Source of the DNA: CABQCM01 sp965145485 | Lineage (GTDB): Bacteria; Bacillota; Clostridia; Oscillospirales; Acutalibacteraceae | Reading direction: 5' to 3' | NCBI GenBank assembly: GCA_965145485.1 | Contig: CBCTCU010000032.1 | Location: forward strand, 1-31,809 | DNA length: 31,809 nucleotides | Part shown: positions 16,399 through 24,154 of the stretch, in pieces | How the letters are laid out: each line of letters starts with the position of its first letter | How positions within the stretch are numbered: the stretch's first letter is position 1 | The notes under the pieces: model-generated | The model's input: only the letters and a program-made list of their open reading frames with translations | What the model was told of the DNA's origin: nothing | Databases searched by the model: none | Program-made: the position numbers and the translations under genes

Positions 16399-17486
16399 AA
16401 AAGGCGGTTGCCCTCGTGCTGGCGGTTCTGCCGGTTCTGGCCCTGTTTGCCGGCTGTACCTCTACGGTCCGGCTGGAGGAACGGCTGATCATCCGCGGTA
16501 TGGCGGTGGATTTTGACCAGGAATACATCGTCACGGTGCAGTCCTACCGCTCCAAGGAGGAGGGGGGAGAGGAGTTCGACCTTATCGCCGCCCGGGGAGA
16601 GAGCGTTTACGAGGCGCTGGGCAGACTGGAGGAGGTTTCGGGCAGGCTTCCCTTTTACTCCGAGCTCGCCATGATCGTGGTAGGGGATGCGGCGGTGCAG
16701 CGCGGTTTATATCAGCTGCTCAGCGGGTTTGTCAGGGAAAACGAGATTCGAATGGGGGTTTATGTCTTTTATGCCGAGGGGACGGCGTCCGAGCTGTTAA
16801 CCGTGGAAGGGAGCTCCACCCCCGGAGAGGAGCTAATTTCGGTGGCAAAGGCGCAGTTGAGCGATCCGATACTCGACGCCAGCCGGCTGTATAATGTGGT
16901 CGGACGGATTTATGGCGAGGGGGAGGATGCGCTGCTTCCCGTACTCTATACCAGGGAAGACGAAGGCGGGGCGACTTATATGGCCGATCGTGTGCTTTGT
17001 TTTAGTGGCAATACGCCGGCGATTATGCTCGACGCCGACCAAACCGAAACGCTTGGTTGGGCTTTGGGAGGCACTTCTACGCGAAATGTTTTCATCCATG
17101 ATTCGACTGGGCGCACGGTCTTTTTCCGCCCGGTCAACGCCAAAAACCGTATCCAGTTCTCAGTGGATGAAGAAAGGCTGTCGCTCCGACTTGACCTGAG
17201 CCAAAGCCTGGAATTTTTACCCCTGAACCCCGGCGGAATGACCGATCAGGAGCAGGATCGGGTGATGGATGAGGCGCGGCTTGCGCTGGCTAATGAGATG
17301 CAGCGGCGGGTCGATGCACTCATTGACCTGGTGCTGGGGCAGTCGGGCAGCGACGTGTTTCTGTTCGGCGTCCACCTGCGCCAGCAGCAGCCCCGCTTTT
17401 GGAAGCAACTGGGCGATCAGGCGCCCCGGTCGGTGCTCGATTGCGCGCGAGAGGTGGTAATGAAGCTGCAAATTGGGGAAGGATGA
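16395..17486 (+). CDS. gerAC: Spore germination lipoprotein subunit C (Ger(x)C family)
   Basis: Lipoprotein subunit of the germinant receptor, 363 residues. A signal peptide ends in a lipobox (LALFAGC, Cys at about 21), so the mature protein is lipid-anchored on the outer face of the spore inner membrane. The conserved opening region follows: RLEERLIIRGMAVDFDQEYIVTVQ. The middle contains FYSELAMIVVGDAAVQRGL and the C-terminal domain ends in a basic/amphipathic helix (EMQRRVDALIDLVLGQSGSDVFLFG), all as in Ger(x)C proteins. ATGA overlap with gerAB. The gene completes a canonical A-B-C operon. Confidence 0.95.
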   Translation: MKKAVALVLAVLPVLALFAGCTSTVRLEERLIIRGMAVDFDQEYIVTVQSYRSKEEGGEEFDLIAARGESVYEALGRLEEVSGRLPFYSELAMIVVGDAAVQRGLYQLLSGFVRENEIRMGVYVFYAEGTASELLTVEGSSTPGEELISVAKAQLSDPILDASRLYNVVGRIYGEGEDALLPVLYTREDEGGATYMADRVLCFSGNTPAIMLDADQTETLGWALGGTSTRNVFIHDSTGRTVFFRPVNAKNRIQFSVDEERLSLRLDLSQSLEFLPLNPGGMTDQEQDRVMDEARLALANEMQRRVDALIDLVLGQSGSDVFLFGVHLRQQQPRFWKQLGDQAPRSVLDCAREVVMKLQIGEG

Positions 17487-17487
17487 C

Positions 17488-17516
17488 TTGACGCGGCCGC
17501 AAGGATAGGATATACT
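17488..17516 (+). promoter_or_regulatory. Sigma-A promoter of the small membrane-protein gene
   Basis: TTGACG (17488-17493), 17 bp and TATACT (17511-17516), beginning one base after the gerAC stop codon. It gives the downstream gene a vegetative promoter independent of the germination operon. Confidence 0.7.
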
Positions 17517-17548
17517 TGACTCAGCCTAGTAGTAAAGGAGAGAGCAGT

Positions 17549-17977
17549 ATGTCTTACGCCGACCCGAATTCCAACCCCAATCCCAACCAGCCCCCCAATC
17601 CCGGCCCCTCGCCGCATGTCAGCACGCCTCCCGCGGGGTATGTGCCTGACCCGCGCGATGTGGCCGACAACAAGGTCATCGCCATCCTTGCCAATTTTGG
17701 AATCCTGTTTTTCCTTCCCCTGGTCTGCTGCCCCTATTCTCCCTTTGCCCGCTTTTTCAGCAATCGCGGCCTGATCGTTTTGATCCTGGGGGTGGCCAGC
17801 GGGATAATCTCGACCATACTTGGCTTCATCCCGGTCATTGGATGGATTATCGGCGGCCTGATTTCCATCGTGATTGGCATTGTGATTCTGGTGGTCCTGA
17901 TTCTCAGCATCATCGACGCCGCTTCCGGAAAGACCTCGCCGCTGCCCCTGGTGGGGGATATCCAGATTATTAAATAA
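17549..17977 (+). CDS. Small Pro/Asn-rich-headed membrane protein (DUF4870-like)
   Basis: 142 residues. A disordered head with repeated Asn-Pro (PNSNPNPNQPPNPGPSP) is followed by NKVIAILANFGILFFLPLVCC, a short loop FARFFSNRGLIVLILG, and two further glycine-rich hydrophobic segments (GFIPVIGWIIGGLISIVIGIV, LVVLILSIIDAASG). The layout and the loop 'N-G-L' resemble DUF4870/TM2-like membrane proteins of unknown role. AAAGGAGAG precedes the ATG at 17549. It is followed by a good terminator and preceded by its own promoter, so it is a single-gene unit. Confidence 0.75.
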   Translation: MSYADPNSNPNPNQPPNPGPSPHVSTPPAGYVPDPRDVADNKVIAILANFGILFFLPLVCCPYSPFARFFSNRGLIVLILGVASGIISTILGFIPVIGWIIGGLISIVIGIVILVVLILSIIDAASGKTSPLPLVGDIQIIK

Positions 17978-18000
17978 CAGCGGCAAAGCATACCTTTTTG

Positions 18001-18035
18001 GCGCCCGGGCTATTTGTGCCTGGGCGCTTTTTTTA
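18001..18035 (+). terminator. Rho-independent terminator
   Basis: GCGCCCGGGC (18001-18010) pairs with GCCTGGGCGC (18018-18027) over a 7-nt loop and is followed by seven T residues. Confidence 0.93.
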
Positions 18036-18254
18036 TTGGTACTGCGTTGGAAACTTGCCGCGACACCAATCCAGAGGCAGCGTGAGTATACGGCGATGAT
18101 CCGATCAATCTCAGCAACGCGCCTCCAATCCCAATAGGATTAAAACGATGCAAAGAAAATGATTGCCTACCACCCATATTTTCACCCCGTCCCACATAGA
18201 TATGAGGTATCCGGGATTGGCAACAGCCAGGATACCGAAATCTGATAAGGTGGG

Positions 18255-19076
18255 GTGGTTGTTATTTTTGCCGTGCTGCATTTACAGCCAATCGAAAAAT
18301 ACAGGGGCATGCGCCGGCTACTGTTGGAGTATGGGCTGCTGCGGCCGAAAATTCGCACCGTACAAGCTCCGTTCGGCTCATTTTACGTCATTGAGGCGGT
18401 TCCTTCCCGCCGTGGCGTGGTCTGGCGGAGGGTGGCCAGAGCGGCCGGCAGTGAGGCAGGCCGCCTATTGCTCCCTACCGGGGTGCGTCCCCCCTCCGGC
18501 TGCGGTATCAAGGGGTACGGCGACGAGGAATTTCGTCGCCGGCTTCTGGTCAACTTTGTGCTTGAGGTTTTACGGGAAGGATCCAAACGCCGCAAACTGG
18601 AGATTACTTTGGTCGACATCGCCGGAGCGTGCGCCGGCGTGGCGGTGGAGCTGACCGAGCGGTCGGCCGCGCTGCGGGTGTTGACTCTCCGGCCAAGGCA
18701 ATACGACGCCTGCTGCGCGCACTGCATTCGAAAATACGGCGTTGCCCCGATGGTGGGAGAGAATCCCGACGTCATGGCTTCCTCCTCCCTCATCGTCGCG
18801 CCGTATGGGTTCATGCAGACCTTTTTGCCTCCAGCGGATCGGATGATTTTTGCGCAGGGAAGCGGACGCCTCGGCATGACCGTGCCGCCCGAAGCGGTTG
18901 TCTTGCCGAGGAAATATCTGGAGTACATGCCGCCTGGCATATTGCCCAGCGTGTTCGGCGCGGCGCTTTACGACAGCGGCCGTGCGGTGGAACTGGGCTC
19001 TCTGCTGCCGGCCTACGTAGAGCAGAGAGGGCGGGAAATTTCCCTGGCTGAGGTGGTAAGGAAACTATTTACTTGA
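18255..19076 (+). CDS. Unrecognised protein upstream of greA
   Basis: About 273 residues if it starts at the GTG 18255; the start is uncertain because AAGG lies only 4 nt before it. No family recognised. There is no signal peptide or membrane segment. Visible landmarks are a Cys cluster (YDACCAHCIRKYG, about residues 153-165), an alternating strand/helix segment LEITLVDIAGACAGVAVELTERSAALRVLTLR that looks like a Rossmann-type nucleotide or PLP/dehydrogenase-like core, and SSLIVAPYGFMQTFLPPADRMIF. Codon use matches the neighbours. The greA promoter overlaps its stop codon, so it ends where the greA-lysS unit begins. Function unknown. Confidence 0.7.
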   Translation: MVVIFAVLHLQPIEKYRGMRRLLLEYGLLRPKIRTVQAPFGSFYVIEAVPSRRGVVWRRVARAAGSEAGRLLLPTGVRPPSGCGIKGYGDEEFRRRLLVNFVLEVLREGSKRRKLEITLVDIAGACAGVAVELTERSAALRVLTLRPRQYDACCAHCIRKYGVAPMVGENPDVMASSSLIVAPYGFMQTFLPPADRMIFAQGSGRLGMTVPPEAVVLPRKYLEYMPPGILPSVFGAALYDSGRAVELGSLLPAYVEQRGREISLAEVVRKLFT

Positions 19077-19101
19077 CACCGCTGGACTTTTTGCATATAA
19101 T
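19073..19101 (+). promoter_or_regulatory. Perfect-consensus sigma-A promoter of greA-lysS
   Basis: TTGACA (19073-19078), exactly 17 bp and TATAAT (19096-19101): a full match to the sigma-A consensus. The -35 element contains the TGA stop codon of the upstream gene (19074-19076). The predicted start is near 19108. Confidence 0.9.
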
Positions 19102-19142
19102 ATTCCCAATTACCCCGATAAAACCGTAGAGAGGATGGAAGA

Positions 19143-19619
19143 TTGGTGGCTAAACCCGTTATTTTGACCGATGAGGGCCTCAAAAAATACGAGGACGAGC
19201 TAGAGATGCTCAAAACGGTCAAGCGCAAGGAAATCTCAGAAAAGATCAAGGTTGCGCTGTCCTTCGGCGATCTGTCGGAAAACAGCGAGTACGACGAGGC
19301 GAAAAACGACCAGGCCAAGGTAGAAGCCAGGATCGTCGAGCTGGAGGCCATGCTCAAAAACGCCAAGGTCATCGATGAGGAAGAACTGGGCGACGATGTT
19401 GTGCATATTGGCTCCAAGGTGCGTGTTTTCGACGTCGAGTTCAACGAGGAGATCGAATACCAGGTGGTCGGCTCGGCTGAGGCCGATCCACGATCGGGCA
19501 AAATTTCCGACGAGTCGCCGGTGGGCAAGGCGCTGCTGGGCGCCAAGGTAGGGGATGTCGTCGAGGCGGAAGCCCCGGGCGGCATTGTAAAATTTGAAAT
19601 CAAAAACATTACCATATAG
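19143..19619 (+). CDS. greA: Transcription elongation factor GreA
   Basis: Rescues backtracked RNA polymerase by stimulating transcript cleavage. 158 residues, normal length. The N-terminal antiparallel coiled coil (about 8-75) carries the acidic tip FGDLSENSEYDEAKNDQ with the catalytic Asp and Glu pair near 43-46. The C-terminal FKBP-like domain includes ADPRSGKISDESPVGKALLGAKVGDVV. The start is TTG at 19143, with AGAGGA 7 nt upstream, or GTG at 19146 one codon later. A consensus promoter is directly upstream and lysS follows by 22 nt, a common greA-lysS pairing in Firmicutes. Confidence 0.96.
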   Translation: MVAKPVILTDEGLKKYEDELEMLKTVKRKEISEKIKVALSFGDLSENSEYDEAKNDQAKVEARIVELEAMLKNAKVIDEEELGDDVVHIGSKVRVFDVEFNEEIEYQVVGSAEADPRSGKISDESPVGKALLGAKVGDVVEAEAPGGIVKFEIKNITI

Positions 19620-19641
19620 TGAAAGTTAAGGAGTGTCGAAC

Positions 19642-21588
19642 ATGACCGACCAGAGGGACGTCAATGCAACCGTGCAAGAAAACGAGCCATCCCTGAGCGA
19701 GGTGCTGCAAATTCGGCGGGATAAGTTGTCTACGCTTCAGCAGGCCGGCCGGGATCCTTTCCAGGAGACCGCCTATCCCGTGGATGCATACGCGAAGGAT
19801 ATCAATGAGAATTTTGACGAGTACGAGGGGAAAACGGTTTCTATCGCCGGTCGGATTCTCTCCAAGCGGGGCATGGGCAAAGCGGGGTTCATCGACGTTC
19901 AGGATCACAGCGGGCGGATACAATCCTATGTCCGCAAGGACCATCTGGGCGATGAGGAATACGAGTGGTTTAAAAAGTACGATATCGGCGATATCATTGG
20001 GATTCGTGGTGAAGTGTTCCGGACCCAGAAGGGACAGATTTCGGTCAAGGCGGACGAGATCAGGCTGCTGTCCAAATCCCTGTTGCCGTTGCCTGAGAAA
20101 TGGCACGGCTTAAAGGATACCGACCTGCGTTACCGGCAGCGGTATGTCGACCTGATCGTCAACCCGGAGGTCAAGGATACCTTTGTCAAGCGCTCCAGGA
20201 TTCTTCGGGAAATTCGCGATTATCTCGACAGCCGGGGATTTGTGGAGGTGGATACGCCCATCCTCACCCCCTTTGAGATTGGCGCGACTGCGCGGCCGTT
20301 TTTCACCCATCACAACACGCTGGATATGGACATGGTGTTGCGCATTGAGACCGAGTTGTATTTGAAGCGGCTGATCGTCGGCGGGTTCGACCGGGTTTAT
20401 GAGGTTGGCCGCATTTTCCGCAACGAGGGGATGGACACCAAGCACAATCCGGAGTTTACCTCCGTGGAGCTGTATCAGGCTTTCACCGACTATCATGGGA
20501 TGATGGATTTGGTGGAGGAGATGTACCAGCGTCTGGCGATGAATGTCTGCGGCGGTTTGACCATTTCCTATCAGGGCAACCAGATCGATATGGGGCATTG
20601 GGAACGCCTGACCATGGTCGAGGCTGTTAAGAAATATTCCGGCGTTGATTATTACGACTGGAAAACGGACGAAGACGCCATTGCCGCCGCGAAAGAGCAT
20701 AAAATCAAGCTGCCCGAAATCCCTACCCGCGGCGCCATTCTGGCTGAATTCTTTGACGCTTTTGTGGAAGAGCATTTAATCCAGCCGACCTTTATTTACG
20801 ATTATCCCATTGAAATCAGCCCACTGGCCAAGCGCAAGGCAGAGGATCCTGCCTTTACCGAACGGTTTGAATATTTTATTGGCGCTACCGAATTTGGCAA
20901 TGCTTTTAGCGAGCTCAACGATCCCTTAGATCAAAAGGAGCGCTTTGAGCGGCAGGTGGCCGAGCGAAAGGCGGCCGATCCGGGATGCAAGGCCCAGGTG
21001 GATTACGACTATGTCACTGCCCTGGAATACGGCCTGCCGCCCACCGGCGGTTTGGGCTTTGGGGTTGATCGTTTGGTGATGCTCCTGACCGACTCGGCAT
21101 CCATCCGCGATGTTCTGCTTTTCCCCACAATGAAACCCTTGAATGGTGTAAAGGACGAAAATGGTGTAAACAAAACCGAGTTCGAAGCCCCAAAAACCGA
21201 GCCGGAAAAGATAGATTTCTCCAAAGTAGAGATCGAGCCGTTGTTCAAGGATTTCGTAGATTTTGAGACTTTCTCTAAGTCCGATTTCCGGGCGGTCAAG
21301 GTGCTTGCCTGCGAAGCAGTACCGAAGTCCAAGAAGCTACTCAAATTTACGCTGGACGATGGAACAGGCACGGAACGCACGATTTTAAGCGGTATTCATA
21401 GCTTTTACGAGCCGGAGGAACTGGTTGGAAAGACCTGTATTGCAATCGTCAACCTGCCGCCAAGACCGATGATGGGCATTGACTCCTGCGGTATGCTGAT
21501 CAGTGCGGTACACCACGAGGAAGGCGAAGAAAAACTCCATCTTTTGATGGTAGATGACCATATTCCGGCAGGCGCAAAGCTCTACTAA
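19642..21588 (+). CDS. lysS: Lysyl-tRNA synthetase with C-terminal tRNA-binding domain
   Basis: Class II aminoacyl-tRNA synthetase charging tRNA-Lys. 648 residues, about 150 more than the usual 490-500. The OB-fold anticodon domain (about 60-170, TVSIAGRILSKRGMGKAGF) and the catalytic core follow the family, with motif 2 FRNEGMDTKHNPEFT and motif 3 GGLGFGVDRLVMLL. The normal terminus is reached at VLLFPTMKPL near residue 500. An in-frame linker with a repeat (NGVKDENGVN) leads to a second OB fold, FVDFETFSKSDFRAVKVLACE to DDHIPAGAKLY, of the EMAP/CsaA/MetRS-C tRNA-binding type. The tail uses more A/T-ending codons than the body. AAGGAG at 19628-19633 sets the ATG at 19642. Confidence 0.95.
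   Translation: MTDQRDVNATVQENEPSLSEVLQIRRDKLSTLQQAGRDPFQETAYPVDAYAKDINENFDEYEGKTVSIAGRILSKRGMGKAGFIDVQDHSGRIQSYVRKDHLGDEEYEWFKKYDIGDIIGIRGEVFRTQKGQISVKADEIRLLSKSLLPLPEKWHGLKDTDLRYRQRYVDLIVNPEVKDTFVKRSRILREIRDYLDSRGFVEVDTPILTPFEIGATARPFFTHHNTLDMDMVLRIETELYLKRLIVGGFDRVYEVGRIFRNEGMDTKHNPEFTSVELYQAFTDYHGMMDLVEEMYQRLAMNVCGGLTISYQGNQIDMGHWERLTMVEAVKKYSGVDYYDWKTDEDAIAAAKEHKIKLPEIPTRGAILAEFFDAFVEEHLIQPTFIYDYPIEISPLAKRKAEDPAFTERFEYFIGATEFGNAFSELNDPLDQKERFERQVAERKAADPGCKAQVDYDYVTALEYGLPPTGGLGFGVDRLVMLLTDSASIRDVLLFPTMKPLNGVKDENGVNKTEFEAPKTEPEKIDFSKVEIEPLFKDFVDFETFSKSDFRAVKVLACEAVPKSKKLLKFTLDDGTGTERTILSGIHSFYEPEELVGKTCIAIVNLPPRPMMGIDSCGMLISAVHHEEGEEKLHLLMVDDHIPAGAKLY
21142..21170. repeat. Direct repeat at the lysS body/tail junction
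   Basis: AATGGTGTAAA occurs at 21142-21152 and again at 21160-21170, an 18-bp period encoding the NGVKDENGVN linker. The core GGTGTAAA is the reverse complement of TTTACACC found in the array behind lysS. Confidence 0.7.
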
Positions 21589-21621
21589 AACGAGATGTAC
21601 TTCATTTTCCGAAAACCTCGG

Positions 21622-21672
21622 ATTTTACACAAATACACCAATTTTACACCAATCGGTGCTAAAATCGGTGCA
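21622..21672. repeat. Array of ACAC / GGTG short repeats behind lysS
   Basis: TTTACAC (21624-21630), TACACCAAT (21634-21642) and TTTACACCAAT (21643-21653) are followed by two inverted copies CGGTGC (21654-21659 and 21666-21671). Copies are spaced roughly one helical turn apart. This is the layout expected of arm-type integrase sites, but no integrase is present. Confidence 0.5.
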
Positions 21673-21708
21673 GCAACAAAAAAATCGCATAATTTTTAGT
21701 TTCACACC

Positions 21709-21749
21709 GCCCCTGAGAAGTTATAGCTTCTCAGGGGCTTCTGTATTTT
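21709..21749 (+). terminator. Rho-independent terminator behind lysS
   Basis: GCCCCTGAGAAG (21709-21720) pairs perfectly with CTTCTCAGGGGC (21727-21738) over the loop TTATAG; TTCTGTATTTTC follows. Confidence 0.88.
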
Positions 21750-21841
21750 CTCATAGTTTTACTCCCCATTATCGCAAACTATACCAATCCTCGCTTCCTC
21801 AATATAATGAAGCTAATCACAGAGGAAGGAGGGGATTCGAT

Positions 21842-22870
21842 ATGAGTAATCTTTTATCAGAGGTACACCCTGAACTTGTTCTGGAATGGTCGGAGAGGAA
21901 TTTGCCGCTGACACCGGACAAGATTACATACGGATCAAACAAAATAGTTTGGTGGATAGGAACTTGCGGTCACGAATGGCAGACCAGCGTAAAGGCTCGT
22001 TCAAGCGGTGAGAAATGCCCGATCTGTTCAGGAGCAAGAGCCGTGGAAGGTATCAATGATTTAGTAACGCTGAAGCCGGAACTGGCTGCTGAATGGTCGA
22101 GTAAGAATAATCCTCTAAAGCCGACAATGGTAACGGTAGGCTCACACAAAAAAGTAATTTGGAAAGGCAAATGCGGTCACGAGTGGACAGCTACGGTTAA
22201 GAGTAGGGCGATAAGCGGCACAGGCTGCCCGTATTGCTCTCATAACAAGGTCTTGGAGGGATTTAACGACCTTGCTTCACAACGCCCTCTAATCGCTTCT
22301 GAGTGGTCTGAGAGAAATTACCCATTAAAGCCTAATATGGTTACAGTTTTTGCGAATCGAAAGGTATGGTGGAAGTGCAGCAAAGGTCACGAATGGAATA
22401 CTCTTATTTCCACTCGTTCAGGTGGCAGCCAATGCCCTTATTGCAGTGGGCAAATCCTACTAAAAGGATTTAATGATTTTGCCACAACGCACCCACAGCT
22501 TGCACAGGAATGGTCAGACCGAAATCTTCCGCTTACTCCTGATATGATAAATGAGAAATCCCGTAAAAATGTTTGGTGGAAATGCAGAGAGTGCGGGAAC
22601 GAGTGGCAGTCGGTTGTATATGCTCGGATAAGAGGAACAATATGCCCTGTTTGTGCAGATCGGGCAGTTATGGCAGGATATAATGATTTAGCAACAAGTC
22701 CCTGCCGCTTATTTATTGAATGGGCACACGAGAAGCTGCGGCTGTATAAATGCCGAGCGACAGGCTCGTCTGGACATCACAGGACAGCGCTGGGGGCGTC
22801 TTGTGGCCGTTGGATATACCACAATAGAACAAACCGGAAAAAAGCAAGCTGTGTGGCTTTGGCAGTGTGA
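21842..22870 (+). pseudogene. Zinc-ribbon repeat protein, 3' end lost by fusion
   Basis: The ATG at 21842 follows GAAGGAGGGG. The protein consists of about four and a half tandem treble-clef-type zinc units of about 67 residues. Each reads roughly NDL..PEL..EWS.RN.PL.P..V..GS...VWWKC..GHEW...V..R..G..CPYCSG, with a GHEW histidine and a CPxC pair. Related proteins carry further units and a C-terminal domain. Here the fifth unit stops being recognisable after GYNDLATS (22699), and the frame runs out as nonsense to a stop at 22870. The sequence beyond the break, in the next frame, is the end of an AP2-type gene. DNA or RNA binding is likely from the fold; the biological role is unknown. Such genes are frequent on Firmicutes mobile elements. 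Confidence 0.75.
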
Positions 22871-23477
22871 CTGCGGAAATACCAAAGAGATTCCTGCTAC
22901 GCAGGTTAAGCACGGTGGCACGCGAAGCTGTGGTTGCAAGGCTATGGAGCATATCACCGATCTGCGAAAGCAAGACATTACAGGAGAGCGATTTGGCAGA
23001 CTGACAGCGGTCCGTCCCACTGAGCAACGGGACAACAATGGCAGCGTTATTTGGGAACTGCGATGTGATTGCGGGAATTTGACTTATAAGACAGTAAATG
23101 CCCTGAAATCAGGGCGTGTACTCAGCTGCGGCTGTAAATACCGTGAGACCAGGAGCGAAACAGTGAAGCACCGTCGAGATATGGTTGAGGGAACCAATGT
23201 CAGCAACATTGTTGTTTCCAAGCACCTTCGTTCAAATAACACTTCCGGACACACCGGTGTTGGCTTGGATAGGAGAACCGGGAAATGGTATGCATATATC
23301 AATTTCCAAAAGAAGCATTATAATCTGGGTTTGCATAAGGACAAGAGTGCTGCCATACGTGCTCGCCGTGCAGCTGAAGCAAGGCTTCACGATCCTGTCA
23401 TACTGGAATACTGGGACAGTCTGACAGAAAAACGAAAGAAAGAATTTCAGGATTATCTGCGTAGCACTAATAAGTAA
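22698..23477 (+). pseudogene. AP2-domain protein, 5' end lost by fusion
   Basis: Readable from about 22698 (VPAAYLLNGHTRSCGC) to the stop at 23477, about 259 residues. Two complete repeats of a Cys-rich unit are present, each running DITGxRxGRL, then CDCGN, then RSCGC or LSCGC, preceded by only the last part of a third. A C-terminal AP2/ERF-like DNA-binding domain follows (GHTGVGLDRRTGKWYAYINF, then NLGLHKDKSAAIRARRAAEA). The first codon that could start it is a TTG at 22716 with no ribosome binding site. The missing front and the frame offset to the preceding gene show a deletion junction. AP2 proteins of this kind are common in phages and conjugative elements. Confidence 0.75.
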
Positions 23478-23490
23478 TGCGTATAATGAA

Positions 23491-23530
23491 AGGTCGTCTG
23501 AGCTTAACTGCCCAGGCGACCTCTTTTTTT
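23491..23530 (+). terminator. Rho-independent terminator of the AP2-type gene
   Basis: AGGTCGTCTG (23491-23500) pairs with CAGGCGACCT (23513-23522), with one G-T pair, followed by CTTTTTTT. It reaches the stop codon of the oppositely oriented XRE gene and separates the two converging units. Confidence 0.88.
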
Positions 23531-23813
23531 ATTTGTTCTTTTTAGAATTTGTTAGAATCTTATCAGGGAATACCGATGCATTGATCAAATCTGCGGGATC
23601 TATGTCCAAGGCGTCTGCAATATTGTAAAAGACCTCAAGGGAGAACGGGCGAACAATACCCGGAGCTTCGATAGCGCTGATATGTGAACGGCTCACATTG
23701 GATAACTCTGCAAGCTTCTCTTGAGACATACCACGCATCTTACGAAGCGCAGCTATTGCAATGCCGAGCTGGATGAATCTATCTCTATTCTTAAATTCAA
23801 CCTCTTTACTCAT
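23529..23813 (-). CDS. XRE-family transcriptional regulator
   Basis: 94 residues, cytosolic DNA-binding protein. A single HTH_3 domain spans about 12-72: LGIAIAALRKMRGMSQEKLAELSNVSRSHISAIEAPG, with the recognition helix around VSRSHISAIE, then FYNIADALDIDPADLI. GGTAGGTGAC lies about 7 nt before the ATG at 23813. It reads leftward, away from the SLOG leader promoter at 23886, so it could regulate that divergent promoter. A -10-like TATAAT lies on its strand near 23840 without a good -35. The gene is AT-rich like the rest of this segment. Confidence 0.9.
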   Translation of the reverse strand: MSKEVEFKNRDRFIQLGIAIAALRKMRGMSQEKLAELSNVSRSHISAIEAPGIVRPFSLEVFYNIADALDIDPADLINASVFPDKILTNSKKNK

Positions 23814-23885
23814 TTACAGTCACCTACCTTTTTTCTATTATTATACTTTTTTTACTCTTTTAACGCTGTATTTGATATAAAGCAC

Positions 23886-23914
23886 TTGACTAATATTTAG
23901 AGCAAAAATATAAT
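23886..23914 (+). promoter_or_regulatory. Sigma-A promoter of the SLOG leader RNA
   Basis: TTGACT (23886-23891), 17 bp and TATAAT (23909-23914), nearly perfect consensus. The predicted start is near 23921, about 234 nt before the SLOG start codon. Confidence 0.8.
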
Positions 23915-23920
23915 TAAATG

Positions 23921-24130
23921 ATACAGTTGCTAAAATAGGTGAGCAAATGTAACTGAGGGAAGAGTCTTGCCAACCGCTATACACACATGCTTAATTTATG
24001 GGATGCCTATCCTAAGTAGAACACAGCCGAACAGGAATCATCCCGATGGTTTCTCTAAGAGAAACCATAAAGAGATAGCGAGTTGTAAGATAGCCCATCG
24101 GACTGTGTCAGTTCGATGGGCATTTTAGTT
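23921..24130 (+). promoter_or_regulatory. Structured leader RNA with terminator/antiterminator pairing
   Basis: A non-coding stretch of about 210 nt between the promoter and the SLOG gene. Readable helices are: CAGTT(GC) 23924-23930 with 23943-23955; CTTA/TAAG plus GGAT/ATCC at 23990-24016; and a perfect 10-bp hairpin at 24046-24068 with loop TAA. The 3' end is a 13-bp terminator (24093-24121). Its 5' arm can instead pair upstream: CCATCGG 24095-24101 with CCGATGG 24043-24049, and CTGTGT 24103-24108 with ACACAG 24021-24026. Those two pairings are exclusive with the terminator, as in attenuators and riboswitches. CGAAC 24028-24032 with GTTCG 24111-24115 would allow a pseudoknot. It matches no RNA class that I recognise. 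It could also be a free-standing small RNA. Confidence 0.6.
24093..24130 (+). terminator. Terminator hairpin ahead of the SLOG gene
   Basis: GCCCATCGGACTG (24093-24105) pairs with CAGTTCGATGGGC (24109-24121) over a TGT loop. The stem has 13 pairs with one G-T, followed by ATTTTAGTTT. It lies between the promoter and the start codon, so read-through is needed to express the gene. Confidence 0.82.
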
Positions 24131-24154
24131 TGAAACTTGTTAGGAGTGGATGAT

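Noticed and set aside
22690..22720. Programmed +1 frameshift joining the zinc-ribbon and AP2 genes
   Set aside because: No slippery sequence, internal Shine-Dalgarno or pseudoknot is evident, and each side lacks part of a repeat unit. A deletion junction explains the data better.
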